Shown in pieces: positions 9,745-19,799 of a stretch of 64,000 nt of DNA. The DNA comes from Vibrio gallaecicus (GTDB lineage Bacteria; Pseudomonadota; Gammaproteobacteria; Enterobacterales; Vibrionaceae): the NCBI RefSeq assembly GCF_024347495.1, contig NZ_AP025490.1:2046001-2110000 (forward strand), written 5' to 3'. The notes beneath the pieces are model-generated. The model did no database searches. It was not told where the DNA came from and saw only the letters and a list, made by a program, of their open reading frames with translations. The stretch's first letter is position 1, and each line of letters starts with the position of its first letter. The position numbers and the translations under genes were made by a program.

Positions 9745-11736
9745 ATGAAAGGCTCAGTGATTAAGCGTATGTACGCAGGTTTCGCACTGATCATCATTAT
9801 GTTTGCAATCACGATTACCATCATGATGAGCAGCATGAATCAAATTCACACCAACTTTGAAAGTGTGTCAACCACCTCTTTACCTCTAGTTTCGCTTTCA
9901 AACCAAACAAGTGTTCAATTACTTTCAGCTGACAAGTCATTTAAAGATTTCTTAACTACACAAAACGCTGAGCGCATGTCAACCATGCGCAGCGAATTTA
10001 TTGCATCTAAAGGCGAGTTTTCTCAAATACTTGGGCAGTTGGAATCAGCAAGTATGAGTAATAACGATCTCGCAGAACGTATCACTCAGCTGAAAGAGAT
10101 GGAAAAGCGCTACTTTTCTGAAGCTGCCGAAGCAATGGATAACTACGAAGCAATGTTTGCCGCTCAGGCTCAAGTTCAAAAAGCTGCACGTGATTTCCAA
10201 AGGCTTCATTCTGAGCTAACGGTTGGTATGAAAGAGTACGTAGCAGACCAATCAAGCATCACCGTAAAAGTAATGGCGAAAAGTTATTTCATCAAACTAC
10301 AAGATGCAGAAGTCACTACTTCAGATGCTCTAGCAAGTTCAGATACTGATTTTGTAAGTAAAGCGGTAAAACAAAATAGAAAGGCAGTGGCGCATCTTAA
10401 TTACGCATACCGAGGGCTTGCGACACAAGTGCCTGCAATTAAAACCGTTTTCGATAAGCCTGTTGAACAATTCACCTTGGATGTTGGTAAAAAAGGTGGT
10501 GTGCTCGATAAACACAACAATTATCTTCAAGCTAAAAAAGCGCTATATATCAATATCGGCAACTTAGCGACTGAAGTTGATAATGCAATGACAGTGTTAA
10601 ATTCATTTAATACTGTGGCAAGTGAGCAGCTGGGTAATTCTCTAGCTGAAGCAAGTGATGTATATGACCAAGGTTTAATTAAAGCGATCACTATTGGTGT
10701 CATTGTTACTGTTTTTGCGGCAGCGATTGGTTACCACATTGCTCATAGCGTTCGAGAGCCACTAACGCGCATTCTAAGCGCTCTAGAAGGTCTAACTGAA
10801 GGTGATATGACTCAACGTATTGATATTCGCTATAACAACGAATTTAGCCGTGTAAGCGGTCACATTAATACGTTGGCAGATAACCTACGCAATATCCTCG
10901 TTAAACTAAATGATGCTTCTGATGATCTGACAGAAACGGCAAGCAACAACCAAAGAACATCTTCACAAGCTCAAACTCAATTGAGCAGTCAACGTGAGCA
11001 AACTGCAAATGTAGCAACCGCAATGACCGAGATGTCGCATTCTGTGCAAGAAGTAGCACAAAGTGCTCAGAGCTCACTATCAATGGTTCAGCAAGTGGAA
11101 TCTGCTTCAGATTCTGGTCGCCAAATCATGAGCAACAATATAAGTACAATTAACCAATTAGAAACACGTTTAAATGAATCGGTTAGTGCCGTGGATGAAC
11201 TTCAAAAAATGAGTAGCCAAATAGGCTCTATTCTTGATGTTATTCGTGGCATTGCCGAGCAAACTAACCTGCTTGCATTGAATGCCGCGATTGAAGCCGC
11301 TCGTGCAGGTGAACAAGGACGCGGTTTCGCAGTGGTTGCAGATGAAGTTCGTGTACTGGCGCAGAAAACGACTCAATCAACGTCTGAAATTGAAACTATG
11401 ATCAGTAATTTGCAGTCTAGCTCTAAAACAGCAAGTGCCGTAATAACTAGCTGTGTGAGTGATATGGACATGTCAGTTCAACAAGCTTCAAGTGCGAACA
11501 GTGCAATGGAAGAGATTCAAGCATTAATCTTAGAGATTAGTCATATGAGTACTCACATTTCACAAGCTGCAGCTGAGCAAAGTGAAACATCAGGTGACAT
11601 CGCCCGTAATATCGAAGATATCAATTTAATTGCTGACGCGAGCTACCAAGCAATGTCAACAATTGCTGAAGCAAGCCAAAACCTGACTAAACTTGCAAAT
11701 CAACAGGGTGATTTAGTCCATCAATTTAAACTTTAA
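9745..11736 (+). CDS. Methyl-accepting chemotaxis protein
   Basis: A 663-residue transmembrane chemoreceptor. A first membrane helix lies at about residues 9-30, followed by a long helical periplasmic sensor of about 280 residues, a second membrane helix at about 312-334, a HAMP domain and a cytoplasmic signalling domain. The highly conserved hairpin tip [20 protein letters not shown] begins near residue 502. The sensor ligand cannot be told from the sequence. The gene stands alone and ends at a strong terminator. No CheR-docking pentapeptide of the NWETF type is seen at the C-terminus. Confidence 0.95.
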   Translation: MKGSVIKRMYAGFALIIIMFAITITIMMSSMNQIHTNFESVSTTSLPLVSLSNQTSVQLLSADKSFKDFLTTQNAERMSTMRSEFIASKGEFSQILGQLESASMSNNDLAERITQLKEMEKRYFSEAAEAMDNYEAMFAAQAQVQKAARDFQRLHSELTVGMKEYVADQSSITVKVMAKSYFIKLQDAEVTTSDALASSDTDFVSKAVKQNRKAVAHLNYAYRGLATQVPAIKTVFDKPVEQFTLDVGKKGGVLDKHNNYLQAKKALYINIGNLATEVDNAMTVLNSFNTVASEQLGNSLAEASDVYDQGLIKAITIGVIVTVFAAAIGYHIAHSVREPLTRILSALEGLTEGDMTQRIDIRYNNEFSRVSGHINTLADNLRNILVKLNDASDDLTETASNNQRTSSQAQTQLSSQREQTANVATAMTEMSHSVQEVAQSAQSSLSMVQQVESASDSGRQIMSNNISTINQLETRLNESVSAVDELQKMSSQIGSILDVIRGIAEQTNLLALNAAIEAARAGEQGRGFAVVADEVRVLAQKTTQSTSEIETMISNLQSSSKTASAVITSCVSDMDMSVQQASSANSAMEEIQALILEISHMSTHISQAAAEQSETSGDIARNIEDINLIADASYQAMSTIAEASQNLTKLANQQGDLVHQFKL

Positions 11737-11807
11737 TAAACAATTAATTGGCAGTAAACACTGCACCGCAGCTTAAATAATGGCTGTTAAAGTTAATAAC
11801 TAATTGA

Positions 11808-11846
11808 ACAAGGGTAACTTTTATCAGAAGTTACCCTTGTTTTTTG
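11808..11846 (+). terminator. Terminator after the chemoreceptor gene
   Basis: A 13-bp perfect stem (ACAAGGGTAACTT and its complement) with a 7-nt loop is followed by a T run. Confidence 0.9.
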
Positions 11847-11931
11847 GGGCTAGTGTCATTATATGATTAGTATGGCTTGCTGTTATTCCAGTTTTCTTTT
11901 CTTTTGAGTGAGCCAACACTAAGGAACATTT

Positions 11932-13092
11932 ATGGCTGTACATGTTGGCATTATCGATCAAGACCCTATCCGCTTGATTACTCCACTCTTAGATAACCGA
12001 ACAATCAGTACCCACATTGTTTTTATCGGGGATAAAACACAAGAACACATGTACCTGAGATTACACTCAGTACTCACAAAACGTGATATCACGAGCGAAT
12101 TTTTCGAGCTTCCAACTGCAATTAATACTTCAGCAATTAAAGAGTCTGTACAAGTACTCGCTGAAGATTTAAAAGCCAGAGGGGAAGAAGTAAAACTCAA
12201 TGCAAGTTGTGGTTTACGTCACCGCTTACTCTCTGTCTATGAAGTTTTCCGTACCTACCACTGGCCAATTTTCGTCGTTGAACCAAACAGCGATAAGTTA
12301 TGCTGGCTATACCCGAATGGAAAGGAAGATGCGCAAGTTCAAGACCGCATCACAATCGATGATTACTTAACCATTTTTGGTGCTCGTGGTGAATTCAGCG
12401 ATATCGAATTACCTCCACAACTGGACCAAAAGCTTTATGAACTCGGCGAACGTTGGGCTGGTAATGCACTGGAACTAGGTCCCGGTTTAGCAACACTGAA
12501 TTACCTAGCAACGACTTGTCGTAAAGAACAAAGATTAGATGTCGGGCTTTCAGAGAAGCAACAAGGCTACCGAGAACTAAATATGCTGCTCAGTGATCTT
12601 GTTGAAGCTGAAATTGCTACTTACGATAACGGGATTTTGACCTTCGCAAATGAAGATGCACGCCGATTCTCTAATGGGGAATGGCTTGAAACCTTGGTGC
12701 ACAGCACAGTTAAACAGATTCAAGATGATCTGCCTACCATTCAAGATCGTTCATTGAATGTACAGGTTTACCGTCAGCTAGGCGAACGAGAAGTTCGAAA
12801 TGAGCTTGATGTGGCTTCTGTTGTGAACAACAAACTGCACATTATCGAATGTAAGACGAAAGGCATGCGTGATGACGGGGATGACACGCTCTATAAGCTT
12901 GAGTCACTTCGTGATTTGCTTGGTGGCTTACAAGCGCGTGCAATGCTAGTGAGTTTTAGACCTTTACGTCACAATGACATCACTCGTGCGGAAGACCTAG
13001 GCTTAGCCTTAATTGGACCTGATGAATTGAAAGACCTTAAAACACATTTAGCCGCTTGGTTTACAGCAGCCGGTGGGCACGAAGAATTGTAA
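11932..13092 (+). CDS. CARF-nuclease protein, Card1/Can2-like (DUF1887 family, VC1899 type)
   Basis: This 386-residue protein resembles Vibrio cholerae VC1899 and the Card1/Can2 family: an N-terminal CARF-like Rossmann domain (about residues 1-150), a helical/winged linker (about 160-245) and a C-terminal PD-(D/E)XK nuclease. The nuclease residues are visible as D293 (ELDV) and E306/K308 (IIECKTK). In Card1, cyclic tetra-adenylate made by type III CRISPR switches on the nuclease. Here no CRISPR or cas gene is within 64 kb, and the usual CARF loop N-x-TGGTK reads NASCGLRHR at 90-98, so the ligand may differ or be absent. It is a single-gene unit with its own terminator. Confidence 0.85.
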   Translation: MAVHVGIIDQDPIRLITPLLDNRTISTHIVFIGDKTQEHMYLRLHSVLTKRDITSEFFELPTAINTSAIKESVQVLAEDLKARGEEVKLNASCGLRHRLLSVYEVFRTYHWPIFVVEPNSDKLCWLYPNGKEDAQVQDRITIDDYLTIFGARGEFSDIELPPQLDQKLYELGERWAGNALELGPGLATLNYLATTCRKEQRLDVGLSEKQQGYRELNMLLSDLVEAEIATYDNGILTFANEDARRFSNGEWLETLVHSTVKQIQDDLPTIQDRSLNVQVYRQLGEREVRNELDVASVVNNKLHIIECKTKGMRDDGDDTLYKLESLRDLLGGLQARAMLVSFRPLRHNDITRAEDLGLALIGPDELKDLKTHLAAWFTAAGGHEEL

Positions 13093-13169
13093 TTTCACTG
13101 GCTAGTCACTCTTAAGAACAAACCTTAAGAATCAAATAGCTTTACGAAACTAAAAATATTTAAAAACAA

Positions 13170-13199
13170 AAAGCTAGGGTAATAACCTAGCTTTTTTAT
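13170..13199 (+). terminator. Terminator after the Card1-like gene
   Basis: AAGCTAGG, loop GTAATAA, CCTAGCTT and a T run. Confidence 0.85.
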
Positions 13200-13257
13200 A
13201 GCTACGGTTTAGTGAAAATCTTACCCTTATCAATCTTTGTATCTTATATTTTTTCCA

Positions 13258-13292
13258 TTCATAGCTTCATAGCTTCATAGCTTCATAGCTTC
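13258..13292. repeat. 8-bp tandem repeat, unit ATAGCTTC, four copies
   Basis: Four perfect head-to-tail copies of ATAGCTTC lie between two terminators in a non-coding gap. The same unit recurs at 40980, and other 8-bp arrays are found at 26914, 30683 and 56143. Confidence 0.95.
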
Positions 13293-13338
13293 AAAATACA
13301 TGACCACTTTTCTCTAGTCATACAACAATTTTTGCGCA

Positions 13339-13372
13339 TAAAAAAACGCTCGCATTTTCATGTGAGCGCTTT
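13339..13372 (-). terminator. Terminator after udp
   Basis: On the minus strand, AAGCGCTCACATG and ATGCGAGCGTT arms pair around a short loop and end in a long T run. Confidence 0.8.
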
Positions 13373-13449
13373 GAATCTATCAGCTTTGTGCTTTCTCAAT
13401 ATTCTACGTTAAACAATAGAAAGTTGTTGTCGTAGTATTGATAATACTC

Positions 13450-14208
13450 TTAAAGCATTTTACGAGCAGCTTCTACAACCACTTTGATTGAACGAGCTTC
13501 TGTTACTTTTAGAGTTTCGTGATCAGGCGTTTCTTTCTGAGTACGGTTGATAATAACACCCGCAACACAACCCGCTTTAAGACCAGAACTTGCACACATA
13601 GTTAGCAGTGTTGCAGATTCCATTTCAAAGTTTAGAACACCCATGTCTTGCCATTCTTGCATAGAACCTTGGAAACGCTTAACAACGCGACCAGAGAACG
13701 TGTCGTAACGCTCTTGACCTGGGTAGAAAGTATCACTTGATGCTGTAACACCCATATGAACCGTCGCGCCAGACTCGTCAACAGCAGCTTTCATTGCTGT
13801 TGCAACTTCAAAGTCAGCAACTGCTGGGAACTCCATTGGAGCAAAGTGTAAGCTTGCACCATCAAGGCGAACGGAGCCAGTAGAAACAATCATGTCACCC
13901 ACATTTACATGCGGTTGAATAGCACCAGTAGTACCAACACGAAGGAAAGTACGAACACCTAGCTGTGCTAACTCTTCCACTGCGATAGATGTTGATGGAC
14001 CGCCGATACCAGTTGAACATACAACAACAGGTTTGCCATCTAGTTCAGCTCGGTAAAGCGTGTATTCACGGTGGCTAGCAAGGAAAACTGGGTTTTCCAT
14101 TTCTTCTGCAATTTTTTGAACACGAGCAGGATCACCAGGGATGATAGCAAGAGTAGCACCGTTAAGATCAGCTTCAGTAACACCTAAGTGGAAAACAGCT
14201 TGAGACAT
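13450..14208 (-). CDS. udp: Uridine phosphorylase
   Basis: This 252-residue cytoplasmic enzyme splits uridine with phosphate to uracil and ribose-1-phosphate. The length and motifs match E. coli Udp closely: [52 protein letters not shown] and [14 protein letters not shown] ribosome-binding site (AAGGAG) precedes the ATG. A CRP-type box lies about 100 bp upstream, in keeping with the CRP/CytR control known for this gene in enteric bacteria. Confidence 0.96.
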   Translation of the reverse strand: MSQAVFHLGVTEADLNGATLAIIPGDPARVQKIAEEMENPVFLASHREYTLYRAELDGKPVVVCSTGIGGPSTSIAVEELAQLGVRTFLRVGTTGAIQPHVNVGDMIVSTGSVRLDGASLHFAPMEFPAVADFEVATAMKAAVDESGATVHMGVTASSDTFYPGQERYDTFSGRVVKRFQGSMQEWQDMGVLNFEMESATLLTMCASSGLKAGCVAGVIINRTQKETPDHETLKVTEARSIKVVVEAARKML

Positions 14209-14309
14209 AGTTTGCTCCTTGTGGCTTATAGACGTTGTTCGTCCTTATTTAAGCGCATAATAAATTCATGGGGTACAGGTGTACTTTAACGAAGGCAAAC
14301 ATCAAATGA

Positions 14310-14325
14310 AGTGACGAGAGTCACA
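14310..14325. promoter_or_regulatory. CRP-type box upstream of udp
   Basis: AGTGA-N6-TCACA differs from the CRP core TGTGA-N6-TCACA at one base. It lies about 102 bp before the udp start on the minus strand. Regulation by CRP is inferred from the site and from the known E. coli udp. Confidence 0.6.
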
Positions 14326-14419
14326 TTGAACGTTGTAATGTATCATGACATTTCAAGAAAAATCGGTTGGCATCACAAAAATCAGTAATTTCGACATTTT
14401 AGTTGCATATTAATGAGAC

Positions 14420-14460
14420 AAAAAACGCCTCTAGCGGTAATCCGCGAAAGGCGTTTATAA
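14420..14460 (-). terminator. Terminator after zntA
   Basis: AACGCC and GGCGTT arms with an inner CGCGG/CCGC stem and ATTA loop, followed on the minus strand by TTTTTTG. It starts about 140 bp past the zntA stop. Confidence 0.7.
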
Positions 14461-14602
14461 GATGCAGTTCACATTATCTTGGTAACGTACATTCTAGTCA
14501 CTGCGCAATGTAAACTAAATTACCGAGTAAATAGCGAAATAACTCCGAGATATAGCACTCATTACTCTTTTAAGACTTGGTTAAAATATACGGATATAGG
14601 CA

Positions 14603-16939
14603 CTACTCTGATTTTGGTTTAAAACGAAGTAAACGAAGTGCATTCAATGTTACAAGTGCTGTTGCCCCGCTATCTGCTAAAACTGCGACCCAAAGACCTG
14701 TAATTCCGAATAGACTCGTCACTAAGAACACGCCTTTCAAACCAAGTGCGAGTGCAACATTTTGACGAATGTTATTCATCGTTGCTCGTGATAACTCTAT
14801 CATCACTGGTAATTCAGTCAGCCTATTATGCGTCAATGCTGAGTCGGCGGTTTCAAGCGCTACATCAGTACCGCCCCCCATTGCAATTCCCACATTCGCT
14901 GTTTTCATTGCAGGAGCATCATTGATACCGTCACCCACCATGGCAACATGTGACTGTTCAGATAAGGCTTCTACATAATTGACCTTATCACTAGGAAGTA
15001 AGCTCGCTTTAAATTGGATACCAATCTTCTTACTGATTGCAGCAGCACTTCGAGGGTTATCCCCTGTCAGCATTATTGAATCAATACCTAAAGCTGTTAA
15101 TTTATCTATCGCCTCTTTAGCGTCTTTTCTTAAAGTATCTTGCCATGCGATCAAACCAATAGTGTTGGTTGAACTAGCTTCACCTTCCAAGGCAACTACA
15201 ACTGTTTTACCTTCACCTTCTAGTTGACCAACGAGATGAGTAACCTCATCAGGAAGGTCTGATTCAACTTTAGATGGCGCGATAACACTGTATTTAACAC
15301 CGCCAACATACCCCTCAACTCCACTGCCGATTAATGCTTTTTTATCTTCTGCTTCAGGAATAACAATGCCGTCGGCTTCCACTTTTTTAACTAAAGAATG
15401 AGCCAATGGGTGAGTCGAGCCCATCTCAATAGCTGCTACCACTTGCAGCATCGCCGCTTCTTCCCAATTGGAAAGCGCATGAACATCCGTTACTTGAGGT
15501 TTACCTTGAGTTAGCGTGCCGGTCTTATCAAATGCGATAGTTTCAATTTTTCCCAATTGCTCTAAAGCTGCACCGCCTTTAATCAGTGCACCACGCCTTG
15601 CAGCAGCAGCCAAACCTGAAGTAATGGCTGCTGGTGTTGAAATCACAAGTGCACAAGGACATGCAATCAGCAGTAATGCTAAGCCTCGGTATACCCAGGT
15701 TTCCCACGGTTGTGCGAAAAGAGTTGGAGGGATAGTTATCACAAGGACTGCAACAAACATCATTAATGGTGTATACCAACGACTAAATTTATCGAGAAAG
15801 CGTTCTAAAGGTGCTTTACGTGACTCAGCCTCTTCAATTAAATGAAGAATTCGATCAATCGCATTTTCACCTTGTTTCGAAGTGATGGTAAGGCGTACCA
15901 CTTGATCTACAACAACTGCCCCAGCCATTACACTGTTGCCTTCCATATGCTCAACAGGGACTGATTCTCCTGTTAATGCGCTTTCATCAAAACTCGCGGA
16001 AGCCGTTACTAATGCTCCGTCTGCTGGTAAACGAGAACCGGGGGCAACTTCAATGACATCGCCTGGAACTAGCTCACTTACGGCAGTTTCAATACGTTCA
16101 CCATTAACTATCTTAATGGTATTTTCCGGAACCAAAGCCATTAACGCCTGCACACCGCTACGCGCTCTCGATGACGCAAAAGCTTCTAGTCGCTCACCAA
16201 TCAAAAACAGCAGCAAAACCATCGCCGCTTCTACTGTTTCTCCAAGATATAAAGCACCTAATGCAGCAACGCTCATCAGTGTTTCAATCGCAAATGGAGT
16301 ACCAGAGCGTGCTAATTGGACAGCTTTTTTTGCAACGGGATATAAACCAAGAAGGCACGTTAAGGTAAATAGACCTTCACTGATGATTGGTAACGGTCCT
16401 TTAATCACAGCGGCAATCAACATTGAAAATGCTATGGCTATGATTTGAATATTGGGTTGAATATACGTAGACCAAAAGGTCTCTGGCGCTTGGTTGGATG
16501 GACTAGCGCCGACAGCACTTAAAGTGAAGCCTGTCTTTATAGCGGTTTGTTCGATGATTTCTGAAAGGGCTTGATCATTAAACTGAACGACTAACTTTTC
16601 GGTCGCAAATAAGACTTTCGTATGTACCACACCGCTTATTTTATTGATTGCGGTTTCAATTTTTTTAGCACATGAAGGGCAGTCCATACCATTGACTTTC
16701 CAACTTTGAGTAAATGTAGCGACTGCGGCTTGACTAGAAACCAGACTGTCTTCTTCTCCACTATCTGAACTGCAACAAGAATCGCCTTTGGATGCGCCAC
16801 CGCCGCACCCTCCCTCGGAATTACCAGCAAGGTCGCTTTCAGCGCTTATACTGGTAATTTTAGAATTCGAGCAATTTGAATGTCCCACAGACTGAACATT
16901 CACTTTGGACGAGCGGCATGCTGTATGTTTTGTGCACAT
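14603..16939 (-). CDS. zntA: Zn(II)/Cd(II)/Pb(II)-exporting P1B-type ATPase
   Basis: This 778-residue inner-membrane ATPase expels divalent soft metals. It has an HMA domain with GMDCPSC (C87, C90), the transmembrane CPC site at 427-429, the phosphorylation motif DKTGTLT at D471, the HP motif STHPLAHS and the hinge GDGINDAPAM. The first 64 residues form an unusual Cys/His/Ser-rich tail (CTKHTAC, HSNC, GGCGGG, SCCSSDSG) that probably binds metal. The promoter has a ZntR-type operator inside a 20-bp spacer, which supports the zinc/cadmium/lead assignment over copper. Confidence 0.92.
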   Translation of the reverse strand: MCTKHTACRSSKVNVQSVGHSNCSNSKITSISAESDLAGNSEGGCGGGASKGDSCCSSDSGEEDSLVSSQAAVATFTQSWKVNGMDCPSCAKKIETAINKISGVVHTKVLFATEKLVVQFNDQALSEIIEQTAIKTGFTLSAVGASPSNQAPETFWSTYIQPNIQIIAIAFSMLIAAVIKGPLPIISEGLFTLTCLLGLYPVAKKAVQLARSGTPFAIETLMSVAALGALYLGETVEAAMVLLLFLIGERLEAFASSRARSGVQALMALVPENTIKIVNGERIETAVSELVPGDVIEVAPGSRLPADGALVTASASFDESALTGESVPVEHMEGNSVMAGAVVVDQVVRLTITSKQGENAIDRILHLIEEAESRKAPLERFLDKFSRWYTPLMMFVAVLVITIPPTLFAQPWETWVYRGLALLLIACPCALVISTPAAITSGLAAAARRGALIKGGAALEQLGKIETIAFDKTGTLTQGKPQVTDVHALSNWEEAAMLQVVAAIEMGSTHPLAHSLVKKVEADGIVIPEAEDKKALIGSGVEGYVGGVKYSVIAPSKVESDLPDEVTHLVGQLEGEGKTVVVALEGEASSTNTIGLIAWQDTLRKDAKEAIDKLTALGIDSIMLTGDNPRSAAAISKKIGIQFKASLLPSDKVNYVEALSEQSHVAMVGDGINDAPAMKTANVGIAMGGGTDVALETADSALTHNRLTELPVMIELSRATMNNIRQNVALALGLKGVFLVTSLFGITGLWVAVLADSGATALVTLNALRLLRFKPKSE

Positions 16940-17013
16940 AATATTTATCCTTAATACATTAAATACTCTGACTGTCGATTATCAAAAGTTGACAGCATTA
17001 CAAGAATATAAAA

Positions 17014-17045
17014 AGTATAAACCTTGGAGGCGACTCCAAGGTCAA
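17014..17045 (-). promoter_or_regulatory. ZntR/MerR-type promoter and operator of zntA
   Basis: Read on the minus strand, a -35 TTGACC (17045-17040) and a -10 TATACT (17019-17014) are separated by 20 bp, the over-long spacer typical of MerR-family activators. Between them is a perfect inverted repeat at 17021-17042: ACCTTGGAG, GCGA, CTCCAAGGT. The E. coli ZntR site at zntA has the same architecture. No merR-type gene lies nearby, so the regulator is encoded elsewhere. Confidence 0.88.
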
Positions 17046-17063
17046 TAGATAAATTAAGAAAAA

Positions 17064-18521
17064 TCACTTGGCTTCAGCGGTTTCATCTCTATTTTTTGAA
17101 ACATCATCAATTAAAACCGCGTCATGAGAGCAGAAAGGCTGCGTGTTTAAACTCACAATAGAAACATCCTCCTCTTCTACTTCTACCTTAGAACCAGCCG
17201 TTAATTCAGCGATGTGGAATCGTAAAACAACAATAGCAATCAGACCGAATAATATATTCCCCACGGCTTGCCCATAGATAACACCAAGAGCCCCATACCA
17301 CTCAGAACCGAAATACACAAAAGGCAAGGTGCCTAATGTCGCTTTGCTTAAATTCAAAGCCGTCGAATAAAGGGGCTTACCGAGGTTATTAAAAGAAGTG
17401 TTCGCAACAAATAATGCACCATTAAAAATGAATGTAAGAGCAATATAAGTACAAAAAGCCCCGACAATTATGGCTGCGTCCCCTTCTAAGCTAAAACCTA
17501 AAATAATGAAGTCTTGGACAAAGTACAGAATGGTACATACGATTATCGTATAGATAGTGGTAACCAATAATGAATTGTTTAATGTCTCTTTAACCCTATC
17601 AACCCTGCCAGCCCCAAAATTTTGTCCTATAATTGGGCCTACCGCTCCAGACAAAGCAAATATAACGGCAAAGCAAACTGGCGTTAAACGACCGATAACC
17701 GCAAAGCCTGCGACGAAATCTTCCCCGTATTGAGCAATACCAGTAGTCACAATAGCATTACCAATTGGAGTGGCTGCATTGGTAATAATGGCAGGTAAAG
17801 CAATAGCCAAAATAACTCTTAGATTACTACGCCACGCTCGGTAAGTAGGTGAGGCAACCAAATCGTGATCACGGATCAAAGGGTAAATAGAAAAGAATAA
17901 AACCGCGAATCGAGCAATCACAGAAGCAATAGCGGCCCCTTCAATATTCCAGCCAAAACCAAAAATGAATAAAGGATCGAGTATGGCGTTTACTATCCCT
18001 CCAGATAAGGTTGCCAACATTGAACGTTTAGCATCACCCGCAGCTCTTAAGCCAGCACCCGCAGCCATAGCAAGGGCAAGAAAGGGACCACTCGGTAATA
18101 AGATCTGTAAATAAGCGGCAGCACGTTCCGCCGCTAAACCTTTAGCACCAATTGCGGAAAGTAATTCAGGAATATGGGCATACATAACCGCCGTTATAAT
18201 TGCGCTAATAGCAAAAGCCGTCATCATTATACTGCTGCTCAAGTGCCGAGCATGTTCACGATCTTTAGCACCAATAGCCTTAGAAACTAAGGCTCCCATC
18301 GCAATTGAAGTACCAATGGATACCGAAGTAGAGAAGAAAGTAAGAGTGCCTGCAAACCCGACGGCAGCTGCTAACTCGATTTGTCCCAACATACTGATAA
18401 ATAACATGTCTAACAAATCGACCACAAATAACGCCATTAAACCAACAGAGCCAGCACCCGACATTACTAAGATATGACGCATTGTCGAGCCTTCAACAAA
18501 CTTGGCGGTTTGATTCGTCAT
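17064..18521 (-). CDS. MATE family efflux transporter
   Basis: A 485-residue inner-membrane protein with about twelve hydrophobic segments in two similar halves, as in MATE antiporters that expel drugs or metabolites using a Na+ or H+ gradient. Typical stretches are ALVSKAIGAKDREHARHLS, GDAKRSMLATLSGGIVNAILDPLFIFG and GPIIGQNFGAGRVDRVKET. The C-terminus has an extra acidic hydrophilic tail (SKVEVEEEDVSIVSLN). It starts after an AGGGG ribosome-binding site. Its substrate is unknown, and it is separated from the CBS gene by a terminator. Confidence 0.92.
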   Translation of the reverse strand: MTNQTAKFVEGSTMRHILVMSGAGSVGLMALFVVDLLDMLFISMLGQIELAAAVGFAGTLTFFSTSVSIGTSIAMGALVSKAIGAKDREHARHLSSSIMMTAFAISAIITAVMYAHIPELLSAIGAKGLAAERAAAYLQILLPSGPFLALAMAAGAGLRAAGDAKRSMLATLSGGIVNAILDPLFIFGFGWNIEGAAIASVIARFAVLFFSIYPLIRDHDLVASPTYRAWRSNLRVILAIALPAIITNAATPIGNAIVTTGIAQYGEDFVAGFAVIGRLTPVCFAVIFALSGAVGPIIGQNFGAGRVDRVKETLNNSLLVTTIYTIIVCTILYFVQDFIILGFSLEGDAAIIVGAFCTYIALTFIFNGALFVANTSFNNLGKPLYSTALNLSKATLGTLPFVYFGSEWYGALGVIYGQAVGNILFGLIAIVVLRFHIAELTAGSKVEVEEEDVSIVSLNTQPFCSHDAVLIDDVSKNRDETAEAK

Positions 18522-18559
18522 TTATACCCCTTACTTACACTCATTTATAAAAACAAATA

Positions 18560-18585
18560 AAAAAGGCGCTTAATGCGCCTTTATC
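18560..18585 (-). terminator. Terminator after the CBS-domain gene
   Basis: AAAGGCGC, loop, GCGCCTTT with a T run on the minus strand. It lies between the CBS gene and the start of the MATE gene. Confidence 0.8.
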
Positions 18586-18626
18586 GTCAGAGAAATATAG
18601 TCAAAAACACAACTTGTTACAATGAA

Positions 18627-19043
18627 TTAAACAGGGTGCTTGAAGCAGTCATCTAAGGTTTTTCCTATCGCACGTAATACATCTGTTCGTGTGATGATAC
18701 CCACCAGCTTTTTGTTATCGATAACAGGGTAAGCCTTAGGTTTACCAACCTTCATCAGATCGGCCAGTTCAATAATAGGTAACTCTGGTGATACAGACAG
18801 TACATCAGGATGCATACAATCCCCCACAAGGTGGGTGTCTTGACAAAAATAGCTCACTTTTACCAGCTTATCTAATAAGTCCTGTTCCGACAAAAATCCA
18901 ATCACTTCTTCATGTTCATTAATAACAGGACCGCCCATATGAGCACTCTTCATCACTTTGTCCAAAGCTAAGCTTAATGGCATCTCAGCTTTAAATGTTA
19001 CGGCTTGCTGAGTCATATAGTCTTTAACTTTTAATGATTCCAT
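18627..19043 (-). CDS. Two-CBS-domain protein
   Basis: This 138-residue protein consists of two CBS domains (about residues 8-65 and 75-132), a module that binds adenosine nucleotides and senses energy state. Motifs include GGPVINEHEEVIGFLSEQDLL and AYPVIDNKKLVGIITRTDVLRAIG. It has no attached catalytic or transport domain, so its partner is unknown. A GGGAG ribosome-binding site supports the start. Confidence 0.9.
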   Translation of the reverse strand: MESLKVKDYMTQQAVTFKAEMPLSLALDKVMKSAHMGGPVINEHEEVIGFLSEQDLLDKLVKVSYFCQDTHLVGDCMHPDVLSVSPELPIIELADLMKVGKPKAYPVIDNKKLVGIITRTDVLRAIGKTLDDCFKHPV

Positions 19044-19398
19044 AACTTACTCCCTAAACTTTCTTTGCTTTGAATTTAATTTTTCCTATAAGTTAATTGT
19101 TGTCTAAAATCTTGATTTTACTAAATGGATTTCAACAATTTTATTGATAGGTAAAACCTATAAGCTCAGCAGACTATAGGGAGAAAGGCTTCGCTCGTCA
19201 TTTTCACTTTTATCTTTCAAAAAAATGACGCTTACGAACTATCCAAATTAACGAATTTAAAGGGCAATTTATTATTCGTTTCATGTACTTTTGCCACTTT
19301 ATAGGTACCTCTTACATTGCCTTACTTACAAACTCTAGCGAGCTAAAATCATTTTGTTACTCTACAGCCAATTATTTCAGACCTTAGTTTTTGCCCTT
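19044..19398. other. 355-bp divergent gap
   Basis: It lies between the divergent CBS-domain gene and a small hypothetical gene. It is A/T-rich; I see no convincing operator, hairpin or small gene in it. Confidence 0.4.
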
Positions 19399-19632
19399 AT
19401 GCCACATCAAAACATCACTTATGCTTTCATTTATGAACGAGAAAATGGCGTTGACAGTATTGTGACCGCTAACATCAATGGAGAAGAAAAGGCATTAATG
19501 TCTGACAACATTGCGGATATAGAAAGCATGACGAGCATCGCTATAAATTGCGCGGCTAATGACAATAAAAAAATCAAACTAGCAAAGTACCAGAAAATAC
19601 AAGAAATCGACTTTGCGGCTTTTATTGGTTAA
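19399..19632 (+). CDS. Small hypothetical protein
   Basis: I use the ATG at 19399 (MPHQNITYAFIYERENGVDSI), giving 77 residues; the frame stays open upstream to a TTG but the extra 15 residues look like non-coding translation. The product is soluble and acidic, with no signal peptide or membrane segment. I do not recognise a family. It stands alone between two unrelated genes, and the start has only a weak ribosome-binding site. Confidence 0.5.
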   Translation: MPHQNITYAFIYERENGVDSIVTANINGEEKALMSDNIADIESMTSIAINCAANDNKKIKLAKYQKIQEIDFAAFIG

Positions 19633-19799
19633 AACTCGCTACTCCTTGCGTAAATCAAAACCAGTTAAATAAGACAAAAAAGCCCACACATGCTCCAAAG
19701 TAAGTAGCTTTGAAACAGTGCGGGCAATTTTACCTATCAAGTTGGGTAATAGACATTCAGTTGATGGCTATCTAGATAGGCGAATACAAGCTACATAAC

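Larger units (their letters stand above)
13093..13449. other. 357-bp gap between the convergent Card1-like and udp genes
   Basis: No gene. It holds, in order, the terminator of the Card1-like gene, a four-copy 8-bp tandem repeat and the udp terminator. Confidence 0.7.
14209..14602. other. 394-bp gap between zntA and udp
   Basis: Both genes read to the left. The right part holds the zntA terminator (14420-14460) and the left part the udp promoter with its CRP-type box. Nothing else is recognised. Confidence 0.6.

Noticed and set aside
15936-16448. Open frame of 170 codons on the plus strand
   Set aside because: It is antisense to zntA and shows no domain; long shadows are common opposite conserved genes.
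19354-19398. TTG-initiated extension of the small hypothetical protein
   Set aside because: The ATG at 19399 is the more likely start; the added residues look like translated non-coding DNA.
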